NCBI GenBank assembly: GCA_949317995.1
Contig: OX439049.1
Span: 14,756,395-14,820,394 of the forward strand
Source: Acholoe squamosa
Lineage: Eukaryota; Annelida; Polychaeta; Phyllodocida; Polynoidae
DNA: 64,000 nt
Reading direction: 5' to 3'
Part shown: positions 43,201 to 54,575 of the stretch, in pieces
Layout: each line of letters begins with the position of its first letter
How positions within the stretch are numbered: the stretch's first letter is position 1
Notes under the pieces: generated by a model
Told to the model about the DNA's origin: nothing
Database searches by the model: none
The model's input: the letters and a program-made list of their open reading frames with translations, nothing else
Program-made: the position numbers and the translations under genes

Positions 43201-44659
43201 TGCATCCTCCATGGCAAACTACATTGAAAAAGGTAGCCTGCCACACGACTCAGGATTAATGAATCAAATACTACGTAACCACGACCAATTCATCTTACTG
43301 GATGAAGTCCTCTTTAGAATCACTGATACCAACTTGGGTAAAACCCTAGAGCCCACACTGCAAATTGTAATTCCAGAAAAGTGGACAGAATCTTTAGTGG
43401 AAGCAACCCATTGCTCTCCCCTAGGTGGACACCTAGGTCCAGTCAAAACCTATACAGCCATAAGGGCTAGGTATTACTGGAGATCAATGTTTAAAGAAGT
43501 TTTTGACTTCTGCGGTACTTGCCACACATGCCTGACCACCAAAAAGAGACCCAAAAACCTGAAAACTCCAATGAAACTACGTGACCCAGTACTCACAGCA
43601 TACTCTCATGTCACCATGGACACAATAGGCCCTTTTTCCAAGGCCGCTGATGGCTCTCACTACATACATGTGGTGACCGACCATGCCACCAGGCATGTAA
43701 CTGCCTGGACAAGTGAAGAAAATACGGCTGCAATTGTAGCACTTGGTTTCTTCCAAAGAGTCATATGTATCCATGGCACTCCCTCAGTACTGAACACAGA
43801 TAATGCCCAGCAATACGTCTCAAAATTATTCAAATATTTCTGTGAAAAGTTCGGCATTAAACATGTAACAGGAAGTGCACATTGGTCTAGGTCCCAAGGT
43901 CTCTGTGAGCGCCAACATCAAACCATAGAATCATCCCTCAGAGCTTTTGTATCAAAATCACAAAAACACTGGTCAACCTTCCTGCAAGCTGTAGTCTTCA
44001 GTATTAATAATACTATAAGCAGCGCCTTAGGCTACTCACCAAATTTGTTAGTCTTTGGCAAGCAGACACACCTACCAACTAAAGCAGCTTTGTCCTTGAT
44101 TAAAGCTGAAAAAGACTCAAGCACCAAGGAGAAAATTATGACCAGCCTACTACAGTTTAGGGATGATATTCAAATGAAAGCTGCAGAAAACATGATCTCT
44201 GCTCACAAAAAGATGAAAGCCAGACATGACACTTCAGCAGAACTCAGCTCATATAACACAGGCCAATTGGTATATTTACATATACCCACCCTACTAGTCA
44301 AATGTACATCAAAAAAGTTACAACCCACATATTCAGGCCCCTACATCATAATGAGGATGACTTCACCAGTTACAGCTATTCTAAAGAGGCTACAAGATGG
44401 AAAAGTACTGAAGAAATCAGTACATGTATCAAGGCTGAGGAGACCAATCACAAGAGCTAGCGCCAAAGCCATCATAAAAAGGCTACAATCAGGGCCCACA
44501 AGCTCACTTCACAACCCCGACCAAGACGACCCCTCCAATGTGAGTCTCACCACTCACAAAACAAAGAAAAAGAGAGGAAGGCCAGCCAAAAAGGGAATAA
44601 TCTCCTTCAGCCCCATGCCCTCCAGAAAATCAAGAAAAATTTCTAAGGGTCCATTATAG
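40175..44659 (+). CDS. Pol polyprotein of Ty3/gypsy element, one internal TGA
   Basis: Domains run in standard gypsy order. Aspartic protease: ALVDSGASLSFIS (about 40507). Reverse transcriptase: LVPKPQGD, FSKLDVYSAYHQIPL, and active site YVDDVAIYSP at about 41839. RNase H: IIFTDSSNFSLGAV (about 42269), TDKELLGI, YSDHTAL, ADCLSRR. Integrase: an HHCC zinc-binding region ending CGTCHTCLTTKK (about 43514), then catalytic D-D-E in MDTIGPF (43616), LNTDNAQQY (43790) and GLCERQHQ (43900). The C-terminus is basic (KKRGRPAKKG). TGA 41981-41983 interrupts the frame after RT where a hydrophobic residue is usual. The protein would process, copy and integrate the element. Confidence 0.9.
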
Positions 44660-45845
44660 ATCATAAGACGTTGTGTCAAACACCAAACATCCATATAAAC
44701 AACCCTCCTTTAATCCCCACAGGCGCCACGCGCCCCAACCAAATTAATCAACCATTAATACACCAACCACTTAAACACACTGACAGCAACAGTCACAGAC
44801 CAACGCCCAACCTATTTATACTAACAGCCATAAAAATTCCTATGCATCCAAAATCAACACCGCCTTGATTAACTGTATATACACACACCTACCCTTTCTA
44901 AGTGGAACGCCAAACACTGGCAAATGGATTATCAAATAATTAGGTTAGGTTACACACGCCACATACCGACCGCCCAAGGCAGCGCTGTATCCTCGGTTTG
45001 TGTATAAACTTCAATACACACATGCGACGGCTTGTTACCACTTCAAGACCACTATTTCCAATGATAAACCTATTGTAGGAAGATGGATCTCTGACACCCG
45101 TATCCCATGTTTACACCACTGTTTCTGCCAACCCTTAAGTACTGTGGTGGCACATATACAAATCAATAACGCGCCACCCTCAAGGTCTTTAAAAACCCCA
45201 CAGGGTCGCCATAGTGACCATATCACCTTGGCTAGGGATAAACACCCCCGCCAAGCTTCCCAATATTCTATTTTTAAACAATATCTCACCACCAACCAAT
45301 CCAGGCCAGGATAACCCTAATTTGCATAAGGGGCCGATCAACCCCCCTTGCATCCACCAATAATATTTGGCCTACGCCCCTCTCAGGGCAAGACATACCA
45401 CCTATGGGAGATCTTAGACTGAGAAGTAGCCAAACTCAGTCTCAGATTTATAAGCACTTGCCCACCCACATCTGATCACAACACAACCCACAACCAATAC
45501 CACCACACCTTAAACACGGCAACAAGTGTCTGGAAAGGGACCATGGCAAACCCATCGTGCAACCAGCCCAGGTAGGACTATCTTATGGGTCTATTTTAGC
45601 ATTTAGGATTTTTAACAGTCGTTCTAGCATTGTACATGATAGTAGTTTTATTATCATGGTGCCCAGGTACCCCTATTAACCAATGGCGGTGTGAGCCTTA
45701 AGTGTGTGTAAAAAGTGGAAGAACTTCTCCACTATCCTATAATTTTTAACATTGATAATCCAATTTACTAAACCTCTTCAGCCAAGCAAATTCCCCACCT
45801 TTACCTCTCCCCCATTCACAGCCCACTTAGACCCCTTTTTCCTTT
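44660..45845 (+). other. pol-env spacer with possible leader exon
   Basis: This C- and A-rich, G-poor stretch has no clear gene. ATTTATAAGC at about 45447 resembles a TATA box. Around 45543 an ATG opens a ten-codon reading frame (MANPSCNQPR) that runs into CAG/GTAGGA, a good splice donor at about 45573. A minor ORF at 45000-45314 shows no domain. A spliced leader or internal promoter for the downstream ORFs is possible but unproven. Confidence 0.35.
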
Positions 45846-46382
45846 ATGACTTACAGCCTGGACCCACCAGCAAATAAGCACGGCCCAAATGCTACATGGA
45901 CCATACACAGCCTCCTTGGACCACATGGGATCAGGAGTGATCTCATGGATCCTTTTGAAATTAGGAGCATAATCATGGAACAGCAACACCTCATCACCTT
46001 CCTCGCCCAGGAAGATATTAAACATTACCTCAGCAGCCCTGTGCTAAGACAGGAGCTTGACATGAGCAATCACTCCATAGCAGCAACCATAAAAGCCTTC
46101 ATGGTCGCTGTAGCTGGGGATAATCCCCGCCGGCCTCCATGGGGCAGGTTTAACCATAGATCTGCATCATACATAGCACTCTTATGTGCTCGCACGCTTC
46201 TAGCGTCAGAACAGCCCCTCAGGGACTTACCCCGCCAATACTCCAGAATTGGACGCGAATTGGCCATAAGGAATACAGCCAGCCTAGTATTCCAGTTTGC
46301 TGTTTTCGAGATAAACAGGTTTCATGCTCAAGCACGTGTACCGCCCCTGACAACGACAACAGGCACCAGTCCATCTGCATAA
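45846..46382 (+). CDS. unrecognised accessory ORF of the retroelement
   Basis: A 178-codon ORF starting at ATG lies between pol and env. It is mostly helical in character with no signal peptide, zinc finger or catalytic motif I recognise; distinctive segments are IIMEQQHLITFLAQEDIKHY and SASYIALLCARTLLASEQ. It is in the same strand and composition as the surrounding element. An intact frame of this length in a decayed element suggests it was translated. Its function is unknown; it is not a recognisable part of pol or env. Confidence 0.5.
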   Translation: MTYSLDPPANKHGPNATWTIHSLLGPHGIRSDLMDPFEIRSIIMEQQHLITFLAQEDIKHYLSSPVLRQELDMSNHSIAATIKAFMVAVAGDNPRRPPWGRFNHRSASYIALLCARTLLASEQPLRDLPRQYSRIGRELAIRNTASLVFQFAVFEINRFHAQARVPPLTTTTGTSPSA

Positions 46383-46488
46383 ATCCACTCATGTGACAAC
46401 AACCCTACCACCCACAGAATCCCCGACCCTTGTAAATACTTGACCATACTAACATCCCATTTGTGACTAAGCTAATGTTATTTTTAAA

Positions 46489-47460
46489 GTGAACCCCACC
46501 ATCAAAATTTTCAAAATCCTCAAAATTTTCAATTTTTTCTCATTTTCTAGAGCAGCAGCCATCCTAGCAGTCTGTATATTCTTACATCTGCTCCTCGGCT
46601 GCACCTCAACATCAGACACCAATCTGAACACCATCTTCAGACCCAACTATGGCGCACTGTTTACCAAGTTACCCCAAACATTACTAGCCAATTACATGGA
46701 CTATCCATTGACCTTCAGCCTTAACATGACCTTTGACCAGAACCTAAGTCAGCCAGAACTACTCAGCCCACTCATCAGCACTGATGCACCCCAATACATT
46801 AAGCACACAGCCCATGCCCTAGATAACATGATACAGAGCCTATTCTCCAAGTCAAAAACAACACTAGAAACCTTGTCAAAATTAATTTCCCCTCCAAACG
46901 TCAGACAAGCCAGAAATGCCCCAGGCCAAGTCATTGGTGACATTTTAAGAGCTTCAATAGGCCTCGGGACTCAACCAGAAATTGATATTTTGAATTCTGA
47001 AATGTCTGACCTGGATAAAAAGTTAGCCACCAAAATGCACGTGGTAGAATTAGCCACACATTTCTTGTTAAATATTTCGGAATTTAATTACAATTCTGTC
47101 AACATCTTCTCAAAATTTCAAAACGACACTGATGATGCTCTATCTTTTATTTCCGGAAAATTAGAGCATTTAAATTCAAACATCTCATCAATATTATTAA
47201 AATTAGAACTCCAATCCAGACAAGACACCTTCTATTCCATGTTATTCACAGCAGCAAATTCTCAAATAGAGTCTTTAATTGACCTCCAAAGCGACTTGGA
47301 AATTTTGCTCTTAACCATTAATAATCTACTTGAGGGCACCCTACCCCAATCCATAATCACACAGGACGACCTCAGTTTAGGTTTAAACAATTTATCCAGC
47401 CTCCTGCACGAGGCACACCACGGCATTATTTTAGAAGGCCTACCCATAAGTTATTATTAT
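46489..47460 (+). pseudogene. Env (F-like) N-terminal half, truncated by insertion
   Basis: The frame begins without a good ATG (the first candidate codon is GTG), but a polypyrimidine run ending TTTCTAG at about 46550 looks like a splice acceptor, so the start may come from a spliced leader. A hydrophobic signal-like segment (ILAVCIFLHLLLGC) follows. Further on, VRQARNAPGQVIGDILRASIG may hold a cleavage region and fusion-peptide-like stretch, followed by long heptad-type helices (SQIESLIDLQSDLEILLLTI). This layout fits errantivirus/baculovirus F-type class I fusion proteins. The ORF reads into the inserted element and stops at 47490. Confidence 0.6.
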
Positions 47461-49301
47461 CAGCGCCGAGTACATGGTCGAAAATCATAGAAAGTTGGCA
47501 GATGGGGCCTCCAGTGGAGTTTTGGGGCCTGAGATTAAACCCTCGAGTATCTGAAAGATATTTTTTGTGGATAATGTATAGGTGTTGGGGTAACTACCCA
47601 CGGAATATTTTCAGTTAAATATGAAATCTGTTGCTGTGGCAACACCCTGAACATCTATACTGTGGAAGACCCTGGAAAGTTGTCTTGCCGAATGACATTA
47701 GGGGGGTATTTTCCCTTAAGCCATACAAAATTAGTTCTTTATGTATTTGGTCAACTTTTATGTTAACTTTTGTTGACTACTGGGTCTAAGGATAGGATTC
47801 AGAGAGCTGCAGCTAAAGGACTTGGACTTTTGTCCTACACTTGAATCCTTTTTCTTCAGGCCTGAAATTTCATTTTCACTGAATTCCTTGACATTCCTGG
47901 TTCAGGAAATTTCAAAACTTGCTGGTATACATAAAAGTGACACAGTCTTAGGTAGTTACTTTTAATCATGTGGAAGACAATGCCCATCATGTGTACTTTC
48001 AGGTGGTATATAGGTTTAATGGGCCAAAAATATGTGAACAACTCACAATCGAGGTCCTCAGCATGGCATGTAACTCAAATGTCATTCGGGAAGACAGATT
48101 CCCAGAATTGTGACAAAAGTTTATCACAAAAACTTTCATTCTAGGATAGGAAGATCACATCTGACATAAACACTGATACAATTTCTATAATCTACAGGTC
48201 AAAATGGTCCAGACCAGAGATTTCCATGGAAGTATGATGATAATTTCTCTAAGAAACCAAGCCCTCACCATGGCTGTACCTCAAATGTCATTCGGAAAGA
48301 CAGATCCACAGATTCGCGATAAAGGTTTATCACAAGAACGTTCATTCTATGATAAGAAGAATGCATTCTATGATAAGAAGAACGCATCTGACATAAATGC
48401 TAATACAATTAATATAATGTACAGGTCAGAATGGTCCAGACTAGAGATTCCCATGGAGGTATGATGATAATATCTTTAGGAAATGAACCACTCAACATAG
48501 CATGTAACTAAAATGTCATTCGGCAAGACATGTCATTCGGCAAGACATTTTTTAGACTTTTCCCCCTGCTATTCCAAACCATGAGGGATAATTTATCTGT
48601 TTTACACTATGGCACTTAGATATATGTGGGGGGTAAATAACTGACATAGTTAATATAGTTAAATATGTAAACCCCAGCCAGGATGAGAAGGAATGTGCTA
48701 TTTCGGGAAGACACCAAAAGAAGGGCTGTCTGGCTGAAAAAATACTCATGGCCTGCTCACAGCCAAGATAATGGAGCAATTCCAATTATTTTTCCAGATT
48801 ACTTTAGCATGGGACTATCTCTAAATGTTAGCACAGAAAATTAACCCATATACATTATAGATATTTTAGGAGAGGGTCATATGCCCTAAAATTTTCGCCC
48901 AGACAAACTGCTTTACAAAAAGTTAATTTCTCAAAAAATATAGACCAACTGCCCCTAGCAAGGCAATCTTAGGTCCAAAATTTCGGTTTCCCTTCAGATT
49001 TAAGTGGTCATAAATGGAAGGACCCATTCCTATTGGCAAATTTTTAAAAAATTATGAAAAATGACGGATTTATTGATTTCTCCCTACAAAATTGGTTATT
49101 TTGGGCCTATTTTAACCCCCTGGTGCCCAAAATATGCATATTGGACCATCAAAACCCATATGTAACATGAAGATCTCAATGAGTCCTACATTCTTAGCCG
49201 AAAGAATTAGGGGGGAAACTAAAATCCTAAGTGTAGGAGCTGGAATACATCCAAATTTGTCATATGCAAACCTTCTATGATTTGTGACCACATGTGCACT
49301 G
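47461..49301. mobile_element. 1.84-kb TIR element inserted in env
   Basis: The left end CAGCGCCGAGTACATGGTC and the right end read in reverse (CAGTGCACATGTGGTCAC) are imperfect inverted repeats, continuing with the shared AAATCATAGAA. CAGYG termini suit a hAT-type element. No clean target duplication is seen; CCATAAGT and CCATAACT near the two edges may be a diverged one. There is no transposase ORF. The interior has tandem copies of a ~210-bp unit at about 48070-48500. Confidence 0.65.
48070..48560 (+). repeat. ~210-bp tandem repeat inside the env insertion
   Basis: Copies share AAATGTCATTCGG.AAGACAG, AGGTTTATCACAA.AAC, TTCATTCTA..ATAAGAAG, ACATAAA.GCTAATACAAT and TCCATGGAAGTATGATGATA. Smaller duplications sit within it: ATTCTATGATAAGAAGAA twice, and ATGTCATTCGGCAAGACA twice at the end. 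Confidence 0.8.
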
Positions 49302-51087
49302 GAGCCATAACTCGAGCCTGTTAATAACCATACCAGTACCCATAACCAGAGGGGGAAGCACCTCTTCTATATTTAGAATAGAAACCTTCCCCGTACCTTT
49401 CGACACCTCCGACACTAAGTCAGTAGGTCACACCCAGGTGGAGCCACTTCCCGGCTACTTGGCTATGTCCAAGACCCACTCACACTACATACAGTTTACA
49501 CAAGCTGACCTGGATATGTGTGACCTCGGCCACCTTATCAGCTGTAACCTACCCCGACCCCTATTGTCAGCCACACACCCCACATGCACTCTATCCTTAT
49601 TTTTAGACCTACCAGAGGCGGTGCACCATACCTGCAGTTTTAAAGCACACATGGCAGCACCCATACCAAATCTTATCCAACCCCTATCTCACAGCACTTT
49701 CCTGTTAATAACTGACCATCCCACTTCCATGCTCCAATGCACAGATTCAGGCCAAGTCGAAATTAAAAATAGCGCATACTCAGTCATCTCAGTCCCATGC
49801 CTGTGCTCCATTAAAAATGCCGGCATGATTTTAACCAATTCTGATTTTTCTTGCACCCAAAATTTCACCCTAGAACCCATATCAAAGGCCTATTTCAATT
49901 TACCACTGTGGCGACATTTTGGTCAACCTCCAGCCAATGTTTCCGGCATCACCATGGCAACCACTACCCAGACCCTTCACCTGCCCAATTTTGAAAAATT
50001 AAAACACCTACACAATCAAAAAATAGCACCCCTCTTTCAAGACACCCTAACCCTTAAAAGAGCCGCACAGGGACTTAAGGACCAATCCGCCCTCCTATCC
50101 ACCAACTCCCTGATGCATCTGGGATATCACCTCCAGTTCTCACCTTGGATACACTTGGTATCACCCCTCCTGGCACTACTTTGCTGCGCATTAACCCTTA
50201 AGAACCATCTTCGTGTCAATCAGTTGGCGCGCTTTATCACACTAGTCTCAGCAACCCGAACACCCAAGATGGCTAATGCGGAGAGTTGGGACCGTTTTAA
50301 AGATCTGATACGCCAGGCTAACAAGGACTGGCCAGCCCCACCAACGACCCCAGACACAGATCTAGAATATGTACAGTCGCCTGACCGCTACCAGAACATG
50401 TTCACCTGGATTTTAATGGCAACCCTCCTATACATCACATGGAGTACCGCCAAGAGGTGCCTGCGACACTGGCCCTACTGCAAACAGGACAGCCACAGGA
50501 CACCTTCAATTGTGGCCAAGATCCATGCTAACGGTCAAACCTTTGATTTCACCGTTGGCAAGATGATCTATGGACTAAATCTCTGGGCACCCACCATCAC
50601 AGCCCCTAAGGTCTCCCCAGCCCGCCTCACGGCACCCCTAGGCAGACACTTGGATCTCCATTGGAAGTCCGACATCAGGACGATGATCGGGGGACAAGTC
50701 CGGCAGATCCCGCTGCAGCGCTATCCTCCGGTACCACTTCTATGGAGAATACCACTGTACAGAATCTTGAAGGGAGCCCACCACATGACAGTGGTCATCT
50801 CTTCAGAAGGACAGCCCGACTTCCAACTGGCCTCTAGTGACACTGACTCAGCCATACAGCTACCCTGTGAGTCCTGGCCAGCTGATCGCCATGACTCCCC
50901 GGCAGAGCTCACTAAGTACACCCCACTCCGGCATCAGCCAAAAACGGGCAAATACATGTACAAACTACCAGAGATGATGCTCACACCACCCTCAACATCG
51001 ACCCGCGGTAAGTTTTCTTCGAAACCTACTTTGATCCTCATGTGGGGATCAACTAACCGCCGGCCACCCCCCCATATAACCTGGTAA
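49302..51087 (+). pseudogene. Env (F-like) C-terminal half
   Basis: The open frame (first codons inside the insertion edge) continues env in the same frame class as the N-terminal half. It has many cysteines in spaced pairs (QADLDMCDLGHLISC, HHTCSFKAH, SVISVPCLCSI), NFT and NVS glycosylation sites, a hydrophobic segment WIHLVSPLLALLCCALTL near 50150, and a second one (MFTWILMATLLYITW) near 50400, followed by a long hydrophilic tail. This is the ectodomain end, membrane anchor and inside tail of a membrane fusion glycoprotein. The tail after the last hydrophobic segment (about 220 residues) is long for this family. The gene is not functional in this copy because of the insertion. Confidence 0.6.
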
Positions 51088-51428
51088 TGGACTCTCCCGG
51101 TCGCCCAATCCACCGGATAGCCCCACCTAACACCTTCATGTGGGGATCATCCCCATCCTCAATAGCTCTAAATCCGACCCCACCCACAATTAAAACCTTT
51201 AACAACATCTCCAGTACCATAGCACAGTTTCGACCCACGATAACACAGTTATTTCGACTCACTGTGAAGGCCCACTGCACGATGAGACGTCGCCATCTTG
51301 TTTCTGACGTCGCGTCTGGTTCCCCGCCAAACGCTGCGTCAGAACGCCGGCGCTGCGTCTCACCACTGCCGTCGGCCTCCCCAACGTCAAATCTCTTTCA
51401 TTTTTCCCACGTTGGCATGACAACTTAA
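51087..51428 (+). CDS. unrecognised small ORF overlapping the env stop
   Basis: This 113-codon ORF begins at an ATG whose A is the last base of the env stop (TAATG). It is Ser/Pro/Thr-rich, then Arg-rich (MRRRHLVSD, SERRRCVSP), without known domains. The overlap could permit termination-reinitiation, known in some non-LTR retrotransposons and RNA viruses, or could be coincidence. Confidence 0.3.
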   Translation: MDSPGRPIHRIAPPNTFMWGSSPSSIALNPTPPTIKTFNNISSTIAQFRPTITQLFRLTVKAHCTMRRRHLVSDVASGSPPNAASERRRCVSPLPSASPTSNLFHFSHVGMTT

Positions 51429-52763
51429 CGTCAGTCAATACACCCGCACTCAATATCTGCGTCAAAACAATAACATAAGCACGTGTTAGCAATATCACTA
51501 GACTTGTTTTCGACCCAAGTTAGCAATACCATCCCGCATGAGTTTTGAAAGCCCAACCATGCCAATTTAGAAGCCCAGAATAAACAACATAACTTCTAAC
51601 TGGTGGTGGACTTCTTATATATTATCAAATTATCACAGATCAAGCTCCTGGCAAACGAGTTATGCGTCATCACAGTTCTTCATTGTAAAATCATCATCAA
51701 ATCACAGTCAATCGCATCTGGCCTGCCACCTTCTGGAACTAGTCCTTTTTCATCGCTCCTGTTCCTTCTCTTTCATCTCATCTCCTCCTCCCTAGCACCT
51801 CGCCTGTTGGCATCCGCCCCACACACATCTGTTTTCTGAAAGAAAAGAATTCAAACTCCCAGTCAACAGACCATTCCAGCAAAGCCCCAAGTTCAGATTC
51901 AAGATTCAAAATTCAAAACAGGCTCAAAATCTTTTTGATCCTTTTTTCTCATAATTATCAATAATGACAAACTATCTTGTCTAACTTTTACGCACCGGCA
52001 TCAGCTAGGACCACACCGAGCAGGGCCCACTGGCCCCTCCTTCAGGGCCATCGTGCGGGCCACAAACACCATGGCATTGGACCGGCACTGGCCCAATCCA
52101 TATCCACACAAGCACGACCCTGAAAACACAAATACACAGGTGTAAAACCACCGGCACCACATCCGACCACAAATGACTCCAAAAATCTCCAAAAATTGTC
52201 ATTTGCACTCACCCGAACAGGCCCACAACCACTAACAGGAGGTACACGACCCCCGACGGCATGGCCACAAACATCCCACGGATGATCATCCTCCTTGGTA
52301 GCCGTTTGCTCCTCCTTTTTCTCAAAATTTCGAGCAGAGTTTTTGTCACTCCCTGATCCGACGTCTTAAGTCGTTTCTAATGCTAAAAATAGCTCCACAC
52401 ACCTTTATAGCAAGACCCACCGCGGGAGCATTGAGTTAATTTTTGAACCACCTTTTTTCGAACAGGCGCACTTCCAAAATTCAAAATTTCAACCAATTAA
52501 CCCCACCTTTAGGCCCCAAAACACCTAACCCAACATCGGTACAGACACCTACACATGACCCAACAAGGTCATGGCAAGTCTACACCATTCACCATACCAT
52601 TTCCCCATACCATTTCACGAACGCCGAACAAACGCCAGCTCAGTGGCGCCAGCCAATGTTTGTCGCTTGAACTAAATAAGAACAGATCCCCATACAGTGG
52701 CGCTACCCGTGCCGCGCAGCAGAACTAACCTGGACCCTGGATATTCCAGTTTCCCGCTCACCT
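51429..52763 (+). other. non-coding stretch between env and last ORF
   Basis: No convincing gene. Small open frames on both strands have no domain. A 32-codon hydrophobic frame starts at an ATG near 52261. The composition stays A/C-rich, like the retroelement, from about 52220 onward. Confidence 0.35.
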
Positions 52764-52769
52764 TTGGCC

Positions 52770-53495
52770 ATGAGTCTACACCGGCCCGGTGACACTGCAC
52801 ATCAATATGCACTGCCTAATTCACTGCCTTACCTGTCAATTTGGTATTTTTGTTGGTCGCCTTGTGATCCATGCACTATGATCGACCCTAAAACTAAAAA
52901 TTCCCCCTTCTCTTGTTCTGTTTTTCAATACAGAGGCCAACGACCTAATCGAGGAGGCGGAGACCGTATTGACAGGCCAGCAGGAGTTTCCAGCAGCAGG
53001 CCAGGCACGCCCATCCCAACCGGCCTGCCCCATTGGAGCACACGAGTCTGCTCTCCAATAGGGCCACCTACTGGATTCGCCACCCTGGGAACAAATTGTC
53101 CCCACCTAATGTACAGCTACAGCTGCCCATGCAGCATCAACAAAGACAATAGACCAGAAACTTTCAAAACAATTGGCTCGACCCAGGTCTGGAGACCCCT
53201 ACCCAAAATTAACCAAGCTTCATCTGAGGAGGATAGTGACTCTAGCACCTCCCTCTCAGCAGAACCAGTAGACATGGACCCTGCATACAGCTCTGATCTG
53301 AATTTGCAGCCTGACTCAGGCAAGCCTAGCAGAATGCATTTCAGCAAAATCGTAAACTTTGTCCCCAACACCAAAAAATCCAGATCCAGGAGAAGACCCT
53401 CACTAGGTCGCTCCCTCAACCCAAACGTCTTTAACCACCAAGACCCACCACCAAAGGGTCTTGTAAACCAAAGTCGCCATAGAAGGAGAAAATAA
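52770..53495 (+). CDS. unrecognised basic/SR-rich ORF downstream of env
   Basis: The ORF (ATG at 52770) runs 241 codons. A strong splice-acceptor-like tract (TTGTTCTGTTTTTCAATACAG) ends at about 52933, so the real protein may be spliced and begin elsewhere. The C-terminal half has an acidic serine stretch (SSEEDSDSSTSLSAEP) and then an arginine-rich end (KKSRSRRRPSLGRS and HRRRK). Acidic plus Arg-rich motifs occur in small retroviral RNA-binding regulators, but there is no homology to name one. Assignment to the gypsy element is by position and composition only. Confidence 0.4.
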   Translation: MSLHRPGDTAHQYALPNSLPYLSIWYFCWSPCDPCTMIDPKTKNSPFSCSVFQYRGQRPNRGGGDRIDRPAGVSSSRPGTPIPTGLPHWSTRVCSPIGPPTGFATLGTNCPHLMYSYSCPCSINKDNRPETFKTIGSTQVWRPLPKINQASSEEDSDSSTSLSAEPVDMDPAYSSDLNLQPDSGKPSRMHFSKIVNFVPNTKKSRSRRRPSLGRSLNPNVFNHQDPPPKGLVNQSRHRRRK

Positions 53496-54575
53496 TTTCA
53501 ATAACCATCCTTTATTTATTTTATTTATTTTTGAAACTGTCTCTAAAATTATGGACTAAAAGTGTAGAGACACACTTCACTCACCGACCGCCCATGGACA
53601 CTATGAACACTGACTCAGTCAGCCTAGTCAACTGATTTTTAAAGCCAGTTTTTCTTGTTTGTATAAGGCTATGATACATTACCATGAAAACACGCTGCAT
53701 TTTTACATTTATTTTCCTTTACAAGAACATTATGAAGACCACAAGCCAGGCAGCAGGTTTTTGTGATCTTAAGATGCCATAAGGTTCTTTTCTCTCACAC
53801 TGTACCTTTTCAAACCCAACCATGTCAAATATTTATGGGTTTTAGCTAGTTTATATTTTTCTAAAAATTTTACAAGGAAGCGCTGGCAACCAGTATTTTT
53901 GCAGGATCAACTGAGATCCAATCCAAATATCAGCCAGAGCCACCATTTATTTTTTGTATTAACCTTGTCCTTTTCAGCCAATGATAACCCCAGGTAGACT
54001 GAAGGCTAAACATGCAAAATTTTCCATTAACTAAGACAAACCTTTCTACAAATTAACAGAAACTTCTACAGATAAATAAAAGACCAAAAATCCAAAATTT
54101 TTTTTTAGAAAACATATCACCTAAAAGCCTTCAGACTCCCTAAGCCTTACCAGTATTATAAGGAATGATTGGTCGACTTGCCAGTCATCAATTACCTTAC
54201 CTCTGTTTTTTTTTTATTATATTGTATTGTATATTGGCTCAAGACCTAAATAATAAGTGCCTACCGGTACTGAAACAAACTTCAGTATTAACTTGTCTAC
54301 CTCAAGGTCTGCCTTAAAGCCAATAACTGCATGTTTTAGGATAGTTTTTATTTCCTTTATCCTTGTGTGAACTTTAGTGCTAGATAAATAATCCAGCCCT
54401 TGTATCCTACCACGACCTGAATTTTTCATTTTCTTCCTGTCAAAATTACAAACAACACCTCTTTGGATTTTTGTTTTGTACTGTTTATAAATTATTCATG
54501 TTCAACCAAAAACCAACATTAAATATCTCCTTAATACTGTAAACTTTCAACTTAATGATAAGATGCAATACCTAT
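53496..54575. other. region after the retroelement; no 3' LTR recognised
   Basis: AT-rich non-coding sequence. I compared it by eye with the 5' LTR at 36445-37059 and found no matching segment. The minus-strand ORF 54217-54429 has no domain. Confidence 0.45.

Larger units (their letters stand above)
36445..53500 (+). mobile_element. large env-bearing Ty3/gypsy (retrovirus-like) element, 3' LTR not found
   Basis: The order is 5' LTR (36445-37059), primer-binding site, gag, pol (protease, RT, RNase H, integrase), an unrecognised ORF, an env gene interrupted by a 1.84-kb insertion, and two more unrecognised ORFs. Including the insertion, the span is about 17 kb. The plus strand is visibly rich in A and C and poor in G throughout, unlike the flanks, which supports treating the region as one unit. 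Breaks: a frame change in gag, TAG between gag and pol, TGA within pol, and the insertion in env. I found no copy of the 5' LTR downstream of 53500, so the right end is uncertain and the last ORFs might belong to another element. Confidence 0.75.

Noticed and set aside
52836..53419. Minus-strand ORFs opposite the SR-rich ORF
   Set aside because: No motifs; they mirror the biased composition of the plus-strand ORF.
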